A stretch of DNA of 64,000 nucleotides from Faecalicatena absiana (GTDB lineage Bacteria > Bacillota > Bacilli > Lactobacillales > Lactobacillaceae), in contig JAEDAG010000001.1 in NCBI GenBank assembly GCA_017309015.1, positions 292,223 through 356,222 on the forward strand. Direction: 5' to 3'. This document shows, piece after piece, positions 1-8,907 of this stretch; position 1 is the first letter of the stretch, and each line of letters opens with the position of its first letter. Both the position numbers and the translations under genes were made by a program. Below the pieces are notes generated by a model, which saw only the letters and a list, made by a program, of their open reading frames with translations, was not told where the DNA came from and made no database searches.

Positions 1-260
1 CGGATGATAATCTAAGTTAGTATATCAGGTTTAGCCGCTTTCAAACAATCGATTTGGCTCAAAAAAATTATCATTTTTGACTTAATTTTATTTTGTTTTA
101 TCTAGTTGCTTTTTAGCTTTATTAAGTTTAGCCAAGGGTAAAATTAATCATTTAAACTGACTGCTTAGAAAATGTTTAACGATTGCCTTTAAATAAAGGC
201 AAAAAATCCGTCAATAGTTCGTTTTTGCTAATTTTTTATCGTAATTTACCCCCTTTATCA

Positions 261-331
261 TTCATTTTTAAGTAAAAAAGGCGTATGATATAGGAAGTAT
301 GACAACAACATATTCTTTTTGATGAGAGGAG
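261..331 (+). promoter_or_regulatory. probable ppc promoter and ribosome site
   Basis: The first 337 bases are AT-rich and hold no gene I can support. Within them a weak -35 (TTCATT, 261-266) lies 17 bases from a TATGAT -10 (284-289). GAGAGGAG at about 324-331 precedes the GTG start at 338. The -35 is a poor match, so the promoter is tentative; the ribosome site is clear. Confidence 0.45.
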
Positions 332-337
332 TTAAGC

Positions 338-3067
338 GTGACTGCTAAGAAACTAGAAAACAACAGTAACCACCAGGTTATTGCTGAAGAAGTCAAAATT
401 CTGACCGACCTGCTCGATGAGAGTACCCGTCACTTAGTCGGCGACGAGGAATTCGCGAAGATCAAGGGCCTGGTTAAGATCGCAGCCGGCAAAGACCACA
501 GCCAATTGGAAAGCCAAATTGCTTCCCTGAGCAATCAAGAGCTGATCGTCGTTGCCCGCTACTTTGCTACCCTGCCGCTGTTGATCAACATTTCTGAAGA
601 CGTTGATCTGGCCAGCGAGGTCAACCTGCTGAACAATACCAAGCAAGACTACCTTGGCAAGCTGTCCAATACGGTCGATCTGGTTGCGCAAAAGGACAAC
701 GCCGCGGAAATTCTCCGTCACGTCAACGTAGTGCCAGTCTTGACGGCTCACCCAACCCAAGTGCAGCGCAAGACCATCCTGGAATTGACCGACAAGATCC
801 ACAACCTTCTGCGGGAATACCGGGACGTCAGCGCCGGCACCATTGACCGGGACGAATGGACCAACCAGCTGCGCCGCTACATTGAAATTATCATGCAGAC
901 GGACATCATCCGGGAAAAGAAGCTGAAGGTCAAGAACGAAATCAAGAACGTCATGGTCTACTACCCGAAAGCCTTGATTCCTGCCATCACCAAGCTGACT
1001 GGCCGCTACAAGGAACTGGCCCGCAAGCGCGGCTTGAACATCGACGGCGCGACCCCAATTACCATGGGCATGTGGATCGGCGGGGACCGAGACGGCAACC
1101 CTTACGTTACGGCCGACACCCTGCGCCTGAGCGGCACCATTCAAGCGGAAGTCATCTTTGACTACTACACCAAGGCCATGAACGACTTGTACCGGACCTT
1201 GGCCATTTCCACTTCCTACGTGCAGCCAACTCCAGAAGTCGTCAAATTGTCAGAGCTTTCCGGCGACAACTCCCCATTCAGAGTCAATGAGCCATACCGC
1301 CGGGCCTGCTACTACGTTGAATCCCGCCTGGCCCACACGGAAAAGCAGCTGTTGGACCGCGTTTCCAAGGACAGCGTCGTTTCTGAAGAAAACCTGGAAA
1401 AGGCTCCTGTCTACAAGGATGCCTATGAATTCAAGAGCGACCTGGAAGCAATCAAGCGCTCATTGATTCAAAACCACGACCAAGCCGTCACGACTGGGCC
1501 ATTTGACGAATTGCTTGAAGCCATCGAAGTCTTTGGCTTCCACCTGGCCACCATCGACATGCGCCAAGACTCCAGCGTCAACGAAGCCTGCGTAGCTGAA
1601 TTGCTGAAGGGCGCCAAGATCTGCGACAACTACAGCGACTTGTCAGAAGAAGAAAAGATCAAGCTGCTGCTCAACGAATTGGAAAACGACCCGCGGACTC
1701 TTCACTCCAACAACGCGCCTAAGTCAGAGCTTCTGCAAAAGGAACTGAAGATCTACGCTACGGCCCGCAAGCTGAAGGACACCTTGGGCGAAAACGTCAT
1801 CAAGCAGCACATCATCTCCCACACGGAAAGCATTTCCGACATGCTGGAGCAAGCCACTATGCTGAAAGAATACGGCCTGCTTGACAACCAGCACGCTAGA
1901 ATCCAAGTCGTGCCGCTGTTTGAAACGGTTGAGGACTTGCAGAACTCCCGCGAGATCATGAAGCGCTACTTGAACTTCGACATCGTCAAGCGCTGGATTG
2001 CCTCCAAGAACGGCTACCAGGAAATCATGCTCGGCTACTCCGACTCCAACAAGGACGGCGGCTACCTGGCTTCATGCTGGAACCTGTACAAGGCCCAGAA
2101 GGAATTGACCAAGATCGGCGAAGACATGGGGATCAAGATCACCTTCATGCACGGGCGCGGCGGCACGGTTGGCCGTGGGGGCGGTCCTTCATACGAAGCC
2201 ATCACCTCCCAGCCATTCGGCTCAATCAAGGACCGGATCCGGACGACCGAACAAGGGGAAATCATCCAGAACAAGTATGGCAACAAGGACTCCGCCTACT
2301 ACAATCTGGAAATGCTTCTGTCAGCCGCCGTTGACAGAATGGTCTCCAACCAAAAGGTCGACGAAAAGGAAATCCAAGACTTCATGGCCTCAATGGATGC
2401 CATCGTGGCTGACTCCAACCGGGTCTACCGCAAGCTGGTCTTTGAGAACCCGCACTTCCACGACTACTTCTTCCAAGCCACTCCTATTAAGGAAGTTTCC
2501 AGCTTGAACATCGGCTCTCGGCCTGCCGCCCGGAAGAAGATCACTGAGCTTTCAGGCCTGCGGGCTATTCCTTGGGTCTTCTCTTGGTCACAAAGCCGGG
2601 TCATGTTCCCAGGCTGGTACGGGGTTGGCTCTGCCTTCAAGCACTTCATCGATGCTGATCCCGCAAACCTGAAGGTCCTGCAGGACATGTACAATGGCTG
2701 GCCATTCTTCCACTCATTGATGTCCAACGTCGACATGGTTCTGTCCAAGTCCAATATGGAAATCGCTGAACAATATGCCAACCTTTGCCAGGATGCGGAA
2801 ACCCGGTCAGTCTTTGACATCATCCACGCTGAATGGGCCTTGACCAAGGAAGTCATCCTGCAAATCGAAGGTCACGAAAAGCTGCTGGAAGACAACCCAT
2901 CCCTGGAAAGCAGCTTGGACTACCGGATGCCTTACTTTAACGTCCTGAACTACATCCAATTGGAAATGATCAAGCGCGGACGCAATGACCAAGTCAGCGG
3001 CATCTACGAATCGATCATCCACATCACCATCAACGGGGTGGCTTCAGGCCTGCGTAATTCGGGCTAA
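338..3067 (+). CDS. ppc: phosphoenolpyruvate carboxylase
   Basis: This 909-residue cytosolic enzyme carboxylates PEP with bicarbonate to oxaloacetate, feeding aspartate synthesis in lactic acid bacteria that lack a full TCA cycle. The family hallmarks are visible: VLTAHPTQ near residue 138 with the catalytic histidine, [10 protein letters not shown] near residue 570, the glycine-rich [15 protein letters not shown] loop, and FSWSQSR towards the C-terminus. Length matches bacterial PEPC. It starts with GTG behind GAGAGGAG. It stands alone between an AT-rich leader and a strong terminator, so it is probably monocistronic. Confidence 0.97.
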   Translation: MTAKKLENNSNHQVIAEEVKILTDLLDESTRHLVGDEEFAKIKGLVKIAAGKDHSQLESQIASLSNQELIVVARYFATLPLLINISEDVDLASEVNLLNNTKQDYLGKLSNTVDLVAQKDNAAEILRHVNVVPVLTAHPTQVQRKTILELTDKIHNLLREYRDVSAGTIDRDEWTNQLRRYIEIIMQTDIIREKKLKVKNEIKNVMVYYPKALIPAITKLTGRYKELARKRGLNIDGATPITMGMWIGGDRDGNPYVTADTLRLSGTIQAEVIFDYYTKAMNDLYRTLAISTSYVQPTPEVVKLSELSGDNSPFRVNEPYRRACYYVESRLAHTEKQLLDRVSKDSVVSEENLEKAPVYKDAYEFKSDLEAIKRSLIQNHDQAVTTGPFDELLEAIEVFGFHLATIDMRQDSSVNEACVAELLKGAKICDNYSDLSEEEKIKLLLNELENDPRTLHSNNAPKSELLQKELKIYATARKLKDTLGENVIKQHIISHTESISDMLEQATMLKEYGLLDNQHARIQVVPLFETVEDLQNSREIMKRYLNFDIVKRWIASKNGYQEIMLGYSDSNKDGGYLASCWNLYKAQKELTKIGEDMGIKITFMHGRGGTVGRGGGPSYEAITSQPFGSIKDRIRTTEQGEIIQNKYGNKDSAYYNLEMLLSAAVDRMVSNQKVDEKEIQDFMASMDAIVADSNRVYRKLVFENPHFHDYFFQATPIKEVSSLNIGSRPAARKKITELSGLRAIPWVFSWSQSRVMFPGWYGVGSAFKHFIDADPANLKVLQDMYNGWPFFHSLMSNVDMVLSKSNMEIAEQYANLCQDAETRSVFDIIHAEWALTKEVILQIEGHEKLLEDNPSLESSLDYRMPYFNVLNYIQLEMIKRGRNDQVSGIYESIIHITINGVASGLRNSG

Positions 3068-3105
3068 AGTCACTGACTGAGCAGCGAATTATTTCCTTTA
3101 ACGCG

Positions 3106-3139
3106 AAAACCACTAGGAAACTCTTCCTAGTGGTTTTTC
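3106..3139 (+). terminator. ppc terminator
   Basis: AAAACCACTAGGAA pairs with TTCCTAGTGGTTTT around a short loop and is followed by T-rich sequence. It sits about 40 bases after the ppc stop. Confidence 0.88.
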
Positions 3140-3167
3140 TTTTGGAATTATTCTCAATTTTTTCGCG

Positions 3168-3203
3168 AAAAGGCCATTGTAGTGTGTTCTCCAGTGGCCT
3201 TTT
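3168..3203 (-). terminator. glmS terminator
   Basis: AAAAGGCCA pairs with TGGCCTTTT. Read on the minus strand it lies about 40 bases after the glmS stop and is followed by an A/T-rich run. It may work in both directions between the convergent genes. Confidence 0.65.
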
Positions 3204-3242
3204 CTTGCTATTGTTTATTATTTTGCCTGAAAAGCCAGAGCC

Positions 3243-5054
3243 TTATTCAACCGTTACGCTCTTAGCCAGGTTCCGTGGCTTGTCAACGTCCAGCCCCTTG
3301 TCCTTTGAGGCGTAGTAGGCCAGCAATTGGGCAGGAACGACGGAAACCAAGGCTGACAGGTAGTAGTCGATTTCTGGCAAAACGATGGTGTCGCCTTCCT
3401 TGGCGAACTGCTTGCCCACGATCGTGATGACGTTGGCCCCGCGGGAAGCGACTTCTTGAATGTTGCCGCGGGTCAGGTCAGCAGTTACCGGGTCATTGAT
3501 CAAGGCAATGACTGGCGTGCCGTCTTCAATCAGGGAAATAGTCCCGTGCTTCAATTCAGCTGCCGCAAAGCCTTCGGTTTGAATGTAGGAAACTTCCTTC
3601 AGCTTCAAAGCCCCTTCCAGGGAAACGGCGTGGTCAATCCCGCGGCCGATGTAGAAGGCGTTTCTTGAAGGTATCAGATACTTCTTGGCCAGCTTTTCGA
3701 TTGCTTCCTTGCCGTCAACGATTTCCTGGATCCCTTCAGCCGCGATGCTCAAACCGTGCTTGAGGTTCCAGTCCTTGGCTTCCTGCTTGCCCAGCTTTTC
3801 ACCAACAGCCTTGGCCAGGATGGCTTGCAGGGCCACTTGGGCCGTGTAGGCCTTGGTTGAGGCAACGGCAATTTCCGGACCAGCCTTGAGCAGCATAGTG
3901 TAGTCAGCTTCCCGGGACAAGGTTGAGCCTTCAACGTTGGTCATGGTCAAGCTTGGAATATGACGCTTGTTGGCTTCGGTCAAGACCACGCGTGAGTCGG
4001 CGGTTTCGCCAGACTGAGTCAGGAAAATGAAGAATGGGTGCTTGGACATCATTGGGAAGTGGTAGCCTGCTTCTGAAGCGTAGCCAACTTCAGTTGGGAT
4101 GCCGGCAAACTTTTCAAAGATTTGCTGACCAACCAGGCCCGCGTGGTATGAGGTACCTGCAGCAAAAATGTAGATCCGGTCTGCCTTTGCTACGGCATCA
4201 ACGATCTTGTCATCAACGACTGGCTCGCCGTTTTCGTCAAGGTATTCAGTTGACAGGCGGCGCATTACTGCTGGCTGCTCGTCAATTTCCTTGAGCATGT
4301 AGAATTCGTAAGTCCCCTTTGAGGCAGCGTTTGGGTCAATGTCAAGCTCGTGTGATTCACGTTCAACCTTGTTGCCGTCAACGTCTTCGATTTCGATTGA
4401 GTCCTTGGTTACGTCAGCATGGTCGCCATCGTTCAAGGCAATGAAGGTCTTGGTTTGGTCCAAAACTGAGATGGCGTCTGAAGCGATGATGTTGAAGCCG
4501 TCGCCCAGGCCCAGCATCATTGGGCTCTTGTTCTTAGCCAGATAAATGTGGTCTGGCTTGGTGTTGTCCACCAGTAAGAAGGCGTATGAGCCCTTAACCA
4601 GCTTCAAGACCTTCTTGAAGGCGTCGTAGCCTGACAGGCCTTCTTCATCGGCAAACTTGCCAACCAGTTGGACAACGACTTCGGTGTCAGTTTCAGAATT
4701 GAAGTGTACGCCCTTAAGGTACTTTTCCTTCAAGTCAGCGTAGTTTTCGATCACGCCGTTGTGAACCAGGTAGAAGCGGCCGTCAGCTGAGTAGTGAGGG
4801 TGAGCGTTGGCTTCGGTTGGGTGACCGTGGGTAGCCCAGCGAGTGTGGCCAATCCCCGTGGTCCCTTGTTCATCAGGAGTCATTTTCTCTTCCAGGTTTG
4901 AAATCCGGCCAACTGCCTTGGTCAAAAATTCATGCCCCTGCAAGTCATTCAGGTAGATACCGGCTGAGTCATAGCCACGGTATTCAAGATTCTTCAAGCC
5001 GTTCAATACAACTTCTCTAGCTGGCTTGCCAACTACGCCTACAATTCCGCACAT
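3243..5054 (-). CDS. glmS: glutamine-fructose-6-phosphate aminotransferase (isomerizing)
   Basis: GlmS makes glucosamine-6-phosphate from fructose-6-phosphate and glutamine, the first step towards UDP-GlcNAc and peptidoglycan. The protein has 603 residues, normal for the family. It starts MCGIVGVVG, so Cys2 becomes the N-terminal nucleophile of the glutaminase domain. Two SIS isomerase domains follow (FAAGTSYHAG near residue 297, and IGRGIDHAVSLEGALKLKE). The C-terminus ends KSVTVE as usual. AAAGGAG lies just before the ATG. I see no glmS ribozyme in the leader. Confidence 0.97.
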   Translation of the reverse strand: MCGIVGVVGKPAREVVLNGLKNLEYRGYDSAGIYLNDLQGHEFLTKAVGRISNLEEKMTPDEQGTTGIGHTRWATHGHPTEANAHPHYSADGRFYLVHNGVIENYADLKEKYLKGVHFNSETDTEVVVQLVGKFADEEGLSGYDAFKKVLKLVKGSYAFLLVDNTKPDHIYLAKNKSPMMLGLGDGFNIIASDAISVLDQTKTFIALNDGDHADVTKDSIEIEDVDGNKVERESHELDIDPNAASKGTYEFYMLKEIDEQPAVMRRLSTEYLDENGEPVVDDKIVDAVAKADRIYIFAAGTSYHAGLVGQQIFEKFAGIPTEVGYASEAGYHFPMMSKHPFFIFLTQSGETADSRVVLTEANKRHIPSLTMTNVEGSTLSREADYTMLLKAGPEIAVASTKAYTAQVALQAILAKAVGEKLGKQEAKDWNLKHGLSIAAEGIQEIVDGKEAIEKLAKKYLIPSRNAFYIGRGIDHAVSLEGALKLKEVSYIQTEGFAAAELKHGTISLIEDGTPVIALINDPVTADLTRGNIQEVASRGANVITIVGKQFAKEGDTIVLPEIDYYLSALVSVVPAQLLAYYASKDKGLDVDKPRNLAKSVTVE

Positions 5055-5253
5055 AAAATAAATCTCCTTTTCGCGATAGTCTCTTTAAGATTGGTCTAGT
5101 TCAATAGCCAATATTGGACTACTTGCTTTTTGCGTTTGCAATAGGAATATTAGCCGCTTTGGTCTAAAAGGTCAAGTCTTAAATCTTAAAATTGGTATAA
5201 ATTGTCCGGATGTATGGGAAACTTAACTTTCGATTAATAATTTTACCAAAAAA

Positions 5254-5284
5254 GACCGCTCCTGCTTAACAAACAGAAGCGGTC
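5254..5284 (-). terminator. second hairpin with T-tract before glmS
   Basis: GACCGCT...AGCGGTC with a CTG/CAG extension is followed on the minus strand by TTTTTT. It is either a back-up terminator or an attenuator in front of glmS. Confidence 0.65.
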
Positions 5285-5351
5285 CCGCCGTTATTCACAA
5301 TTTTTTCTTAAATTGGTCTGGCTGCGACCGTTTTTCGAAAATTAAGCAAAA

Positions 5352-5416
5352 AACACCTATCTAAGTCAGCAATGCCATCAGTTAAGGAATTAGCATTGCT
5401 AAATTAAATAGGTGTC
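5352..5416 (-). terminator. lrp terminator, long two-tier hairpin
   Basis: The outer arms AACACCTAT and ATAGGTGT enclose an inner stem (AGCAATGCC with AGCATTGCT). On the minus strand a T-rich tract follows. It lies 25 bases after the Lrp stop. Confidence 0.75.
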
Positions 5417-5440
5417 TCCCCGTTAATTTGTGTAAAAGCC

Positions 5441-5929
5441 TTACCTGGCCTTCTTCTCATCGTCTTCGTCATCTTCAGTTTCGTGAACTGGGATTGGCCG
5501 GTGTTCAATCGGCGTCGAGAAGGCGATTTCGGTCTTGGTGCGACCAAACTTCTGCAGCTCGTTGACCAAGTGGTCCAGTTCTTCAGGCCGCTTGTAAGAT
5601 GCCTGAATCAACATGGAGTAGTCACCGGTAATACAGTCGCATTGGACGACGTTAGGAATCTTTTCGATAAAAGGATAAAACTCGCTCTTGTCTTCTGGCT
5701 TGACTTCCAAGTTGATGAAAGCCTTAACCACATAGCCCATGGCTGAGTAGTCAATATCTGCGTAGTAGTTCTTGATCAGGTTGGTGGATTCCATTCTTCT
5801 GATCCGGTTGGCTACGGCTGGAGACGACATAAAGTTGGCTTCAGCAATATCCTTTACGGAAGTACGGGCATTTTCTTCCAGCATTTGCAAAATGCGGCGG
5901 TCGGTTTTATCAATCTTGTATTCAACCAT
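5441..5929 (-). CDS. Lrp/AsnC-family transcriptional regulator
   Basis: The 162-residue protein has an N-terminal winged helix-turn-helix (DRRILQMLEENARTSVKDIA, about residues 9-55) and a C-terminal RAM/AsnC ligand domain (GDYSMLIQA near residue 104), the normal Lrp layout. Such proteins form multimers and sense amino acids. It ends in an unusual acidic stretch, ETEDDEDDEKK. It is monocistronic, ending at a strong two-tier terminator. The regulon cannot be named from sequence. Confidence 0.9.
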   Translation of the reverse strand: MVEYKIDKTDRRILQMLEENARTSVKDIAEANFMSSPAVANRIRRMESTNLIKNYYADIDYSAMGYVVKAFINLEVKPEDKSEFYPFIEKIPNVVQCDCITGDYSMLIQASYKRPEELDHLVNELQKFGRTKTEIAFSTPIEHRPIPVHETEDDEDDEKKAR

Positions 5930-6129
5930 TTTATCCCCCTAATTTACCCTAATTAAATAACTTACATTTGTAATAAACTATATTTTATGCCTAAAAAAAT
6001 TAAGTGCAAGTACTTTTATTAAAGAAAATTAAGTTTTACGGCTTAAGCTTAAAAAGAGCAACTCTTGTTTAATCTATATCAAGCCTAGGTAAAATTTAAT
6101 TTATTAAGTACTGCTGATTTTACTTAGTT

Positions 6130-6609
6130 TTATAAAATAACGAGAGCCGAACGTTCATGATCCAGCAGCCATTGCTTTCGCTCCAGCCCCCAGGCATAGC
6201 CGGTCAGCTGGCCCCTGCTGCCCACAACCCGGTGGCAGGGAATAAAAAGCGCCAGCGGATTGCGGCCCACAGCCCCGCCAATGGCCCGCGGGGCCGTATG
6301 CAGCCGGTCAGCCAAATCCTGATAGGTCACCGTCTGTCCATACGGGACTTGCAGAAGCTGGTCCCAAACGGCGATCTGAAAGGCCGTTCCAGAGGCATGG
6401 AGCTTGGGACGCTGGAGCTCGCGGCCCTCAAAGTAGGCCTCAAGCCAGGCCGTAGCCTCTTTCAGCGGCCGCGGCAAGTCCCGCTGGCGATTGCTGCTGG
6501 CCGCTCCCTCTGCCTCAGCAACAAATTCCGCGCTGACTAAACCGGCTTCACCGCCCCTGAGCATCATGACTCCCAAAGGCGTCTGGCAACAGGTGCTGCT
6601 TGCTGGCAT
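6130..6609 (-). CDS. ogt: methylated-DNA-protein cysteine methyltransferase
   Basis: This suicide DNA repair protein moves a methyl group from O6-methylguanine to its own cysteine. The active-site motif IPCHRVVG is intact near residue 130, followed by GYAWGLERKQWLL as in the Ogt/Ada-C family. About 159 residues from the ATG at 6609, which has AGAGGG upstream. A longer TTG start at 6630 would include the ribosome site in the protein, so I prefer 6609. Confidence 0.92.
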   Translation of the reverse strand: MPASSTCCQTPLGVMMLRGGEAGLVSAEFVAEAEGAASSNRQRDLPRPLKEATAWLEAYFEGRELQRPKLHASGTAFQIAVWDQLLQVPYGQTVTYQDLADRLHTAPRAIGGAVGRNPLALFIPCHRVVGSRGQLTGYAWGLERKQWLLDHERSALVIL

Positions 6610-6749
6610 TGGCTCACCCTCTTTTCCCAAAAAACAGTTTTGATTACATTTGCTAAAAGTAATTATCTTCTAATTATAACTACTTATATATTTAAACTTT
6701 TCTTAATAAAGGAATTATACTTAAAATCAACTTAAAAGAAAAGGGATAG

Positions 6750-6802
6750 GCAAAATGTAAAGGCTCACATGTTTCAAAAACACGTGAGCCTTTACACTTT
6801 GC
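6750..6802. repeat. 23-bp near-perfect inverted repeat
   Basis: The arms 6750-6772 and 6780-6802 are complementary over 23 bases with two transitions and a 7-base loop (core AAAGGCTCAC / GTGAGCCTTT). It lies between ogt and the truncated AraC gene. It could be a terminator-like structure or the footprint of a small mobile element. Confidence 0.7.
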
Positions 6803-6855
6803 TGTTTTTGCCATTGTTTTCGTGGCAATTGAAATAAGAAATGCTTTAATTTTCA

Positions 6856-7374
6856 GTGTTGGTCAGCCTGATAGATCAAATTGCCAAAGCCGCCATCCGG
6901 GGCGGCCTGCCAGCCAGAACGGCCTATGCCTTGAGCGACCGGATTATTGCCGAAAATGAAAAGCAGACCGTCATTACCAATATGTATGAATACAACCGGA
7001 CGATCAGCCTCCAGTTTCTCCGCCAGGTGGCCAGAAGCCGCCGCCAGCACGTCCTGCCCTTGGTCAACAAGGCCCAGCAGTTTTTGCAGGAAAACATGAC
7101 GACCGTGCAAAGCGTCCAGGAAGTGGCCGAATACCTCAGCATCAACAAGTCCTACCTGATGCACCTGTTCAAGGCCAATACCGGCCTGTCGGTCAAGCAG
7201 TACCTGACCCAATTGAAGATGGAAGAGGCCAAGCGCCGCCTGGTCTTTGGCAGCCAGAGCCTGGCCGAGATCGCTGCCGACCTGGGCTACAAGGAGCAGG
7301 GTCAGTTCTCCAGGACTTTTAAGAAGCTATACGGCATCACGCCCTTGGAATTTCGGCGAAACAGCCGGATGTAG
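6856..7374 (+). pseudogene. AraC-family regulator, N-terminally truncated
   Basis: Only the last ~170 residues of an AraC-type regulator are present: a linker helix region (AIRGGLPARTAYALSD) and the paired helix-turn-helix DNA-binding domain (VAEYLSINKSYLMHLFKANTG and LGYKEQGQFSRTFKKLYGITPLEFR). Typical relatives of this type are much longer, with an N-terminal sensor part that is absent here. No good ribosome site precedes the frame, and the inverted repeat at 6750-6802 abuts it. A deletion remnant is the simplest reading; a stand-alone DNA-binding protein cannot be excluded. Confidence 0.7.
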
Positions 7375-7392
7375 CCTGGATGCCGAGTATCA

Positions 7393-7430
7393 AAAAATGG
7401 TCCAGATCAAGCACGATCTGGACCATTTTT
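7393..7430. terminator. bidirectional terminator
   Basis: AAAAATGGTCCAGATC pairs perfectly with GATCTGGACCATTTTT around a 6-base loop, between convergent genes. It serves both the AraC fragment and the SemiSWEET gene. Confidence 0.92.
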
Positions 7431-7691
7431 CTATAAACAGGTAATCCCCGTAACCAAACCCAGCACTATCCCTGGCGCGTTGGCGATAATGATTGGCCAA
7501 TCCTTTTTAGGAGCGGTCCAGCCATAGGCGACCCAGAGGCTGGCGTTGACCGCGGCCACGAAGGGCTGGACTGGATTGCCCTTCTGTCCGGCCAGGTTGC
7601 TGGCGATCTGAGCGAGGTAGGAAACGTACATCAGGACGGAAATCACGGACGCGATCCGGCCAATATTCTGGTTAAGCTTGTTATGTGTCAT
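7431..7691 (-). CDS. SemiSWEET-type sugar transporter
   Basis: The 86-residue protein has three predicted membrane segments and the MtN3/SWEET pattern: NQNIGRIASVISVLMYVSYLAQI, then NASLWVAYGW, then IANAPGIVLGLVTGIT. Bacterial SemiSWEETs of this size dimerise to pass small sugars across the membrane. The neighbouring acetyltransferase suggests a sugar-handling context. A decayed copy of the same family lies at 16938-17042. Confidence 0.85.
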   Translation of the reverse strand: MTHNKLNQNIGRIASVISVLMYVSYLAQIASNLAGQKGNPVQPFVAAVNASLWVAYGWTAPKKDWPIIIANAPGIVLGLVTGITCL

Positions 7692-7847
7692 GGTCTGTTA
7701 CTCTTTCTTGCTGCGCTTTTGGACTTAATAAGTACTTTGATTTTATTTAAAGGAGAAACTGCCCGCAATCAGCAAATCCATGGCTAGCTATGGTCATTTC
7801 CCAGCTTCTTGCTGAAAAAACCGCGGCAACTTAAATACGATACCCGC

Positions 7848-7887
7848 AAAAAAAGCCAGCTTCTTTTACAGAAGTTGGCTTTTTTGT
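7848..7887 (-). terminator. acetyltransferase terminator
   Basis: AAAAAAGCCAGCTTCT pairs with AGAAGTTGGCTTTTTT, 17 bases after the stop of the 7904 gene. Confidence 0.9.
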
Positions 7888-7903
7888 ATAAAAATGCTAT
7901 TTC

Positions 7904-8710
7904 TTAGGCTTTAACCCGCTTTTTGCCTTTAACGGCTTTAGCCCGGCCTTTGGCGGCTGGCTTTTCCTTGGCTTGGATCTTGGCCGCGGCCTTGGCCTGC
8001 TTTTCGGCTTCCGCCTTGGCCCGGGCGGCCGCTTCTTCCTGTTGGTGCTGGCGGATCATTCTCTCCGCCAATTCCGCGGTCGTCTCCACCTTGGCCAGCT
8101 TGGCGGCCTTTTCCTTGGCCGCCTCTTCTTCCTTGCGGGTAAGCACGTCGTCGGCCACCTCGCCGATCTGCTTGGCTGGGTTGCCAGCTACGACGGCGTT
8201 GTCAGCCACGTCCTTGTCAACCACGGCGCCAGGCTTGACGATCACGTTGTTGCCGATCTTAACCCCCGGCAAAATCATGACCCCGGCCCCCAGCCAGACG
8301 TCATCGCCAATTGTGACTGGCTTGGCGAGCGTCGTCCGGCTGCGCCGCTGGCGCGGTGACTCTGGATGATCGATGGTCGTGATCAAGACATTGGGCCCAA
8401 TCATGCAGTAGTCCCCAATCGTCACTTTAGCCGCGTCAAGGATGGTCAGATCATTGCCACAGGTCCAGTGGTGGCCGATAAAAATATTCTTCCCGTTCTC
8501 ACAGGTGAAGCCGCGTCCGACTACAGGCTCCACGCCCAAAGCACCCAAGTGCATCTTCAGGCGCAGCAGCTGGGCCGGAATATCCAATTCATTGCCTTGT
8601 CTGTATTCGCTTGTCCACATAATTGCCGCTTCCTTTGCTCGCAAAATCTCCGGATCGTCCAATTTGTAGGGCTTCCCCTTCCGCATTTTTTCTAGCTCGG
8701 TTTCTGCCAT
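7904..8710 (-). CDS. maltose/galactoside O-acetyltransferase-like protein with Lys/Ala-rich tail
   Basis: Residues 1-190 form a left-handed beta-helix hexapeptide acetyltransferase of the LacA/Maa type, with an N-terminal cap (MRKGKPYKLDDPEI), TIDHPE carrying the likely catalytic histidine, and repeated IGDxVWLGAGVxI coils ending AGNPAKQIG. Such enzymes acetylate sugars with acetyl-CoA. The remaining ~75 residues are an unusual extension, first helical and charged (KEEEAAKEKAAKLAK), then Lys/Ala-rich and ending KGKKRVKA. Family members normally stop near 185-205 residues. The tail might bind nucleic acid or the cell envelope; this is speculation. Confidence 0.85.
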   Translation of the reverse strand: MAETELEKMRKGKPYKLDDPEILRAKEAAIMWTSEYRQGNELDIPAQLLRLKMHLGALGVEPVVGRGFTCENGKNIFIGHHWTCGNDLTILDAAKVTIGDYCMIGPNVLITTIDHPESPRQRRSRTTLAKPVTIGDDVWLGAGVMILPGVKIGNNVIVKPGAVVDKDVADNAVVAGNPAKQIGEVADDVLTRKEEEAAKEKAAKLAKVETTAELAERMIRQHQQEEAAARAKAEAEKQAKAAAKIQAKEKPAAKGRAKAVKGKKRVKA

Positions 8711-8828
8711 ATAACTTGATTCCTCATTACTGATTGATTAGCTCTACATAATATTATCTAGAAAAATCCGCTTAAATACAAGCTTAGACTCCTCAACTGG
8801 TTAAGCCCTTTCAAAAGATAAAAAATCA

Positions 8829-8861
8829 AAGGGAGCGGGCCCTTGGCAAGGCCCACTCCCT
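8829..8861 (-). terminator. EAL gene terminator
   Basis: AGGGAG-C-GGGCC pairs with GGCCC-A-CTCCCT and is followed on the minus strand by TTTGATTTTTT. Confidence 0.8.
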
Positions 8862-8907
8862 AGTGAGTTTCATTAACTAAATTAAGTTTTCCGCGGCAAA
8901 AGCCTTT

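Larger units (their letters stand above)
5055..5440 (-). other. lrp-glmS intergenic region with two tandem hairpins
   Basis: This 386-base gap holds two terminator-like structures on the minus strand, described separately at 5352-5416 and 5254-5284. The rest, nearest glmS, is AT-rich and presumably holds the glmS promoter. No reading frame looks coding. Confidence 0.6.

Noticed and set aside
434-1144. 236-codon minus-strand frame inside ppc
   Set aside because: It is a mirror of GC-rich ppc codons, with no ribosome site and no recognisable protein.
3130-3315. 61-codon plus-strand frame after ppc
   Set aside because: It runs through two terminator hairpins and into antisense glmS.
5055-5300. 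glmS ribozyme
   Set aside because: I could not find the conserved core or a cleavage-site arrangement upstream of glmS.
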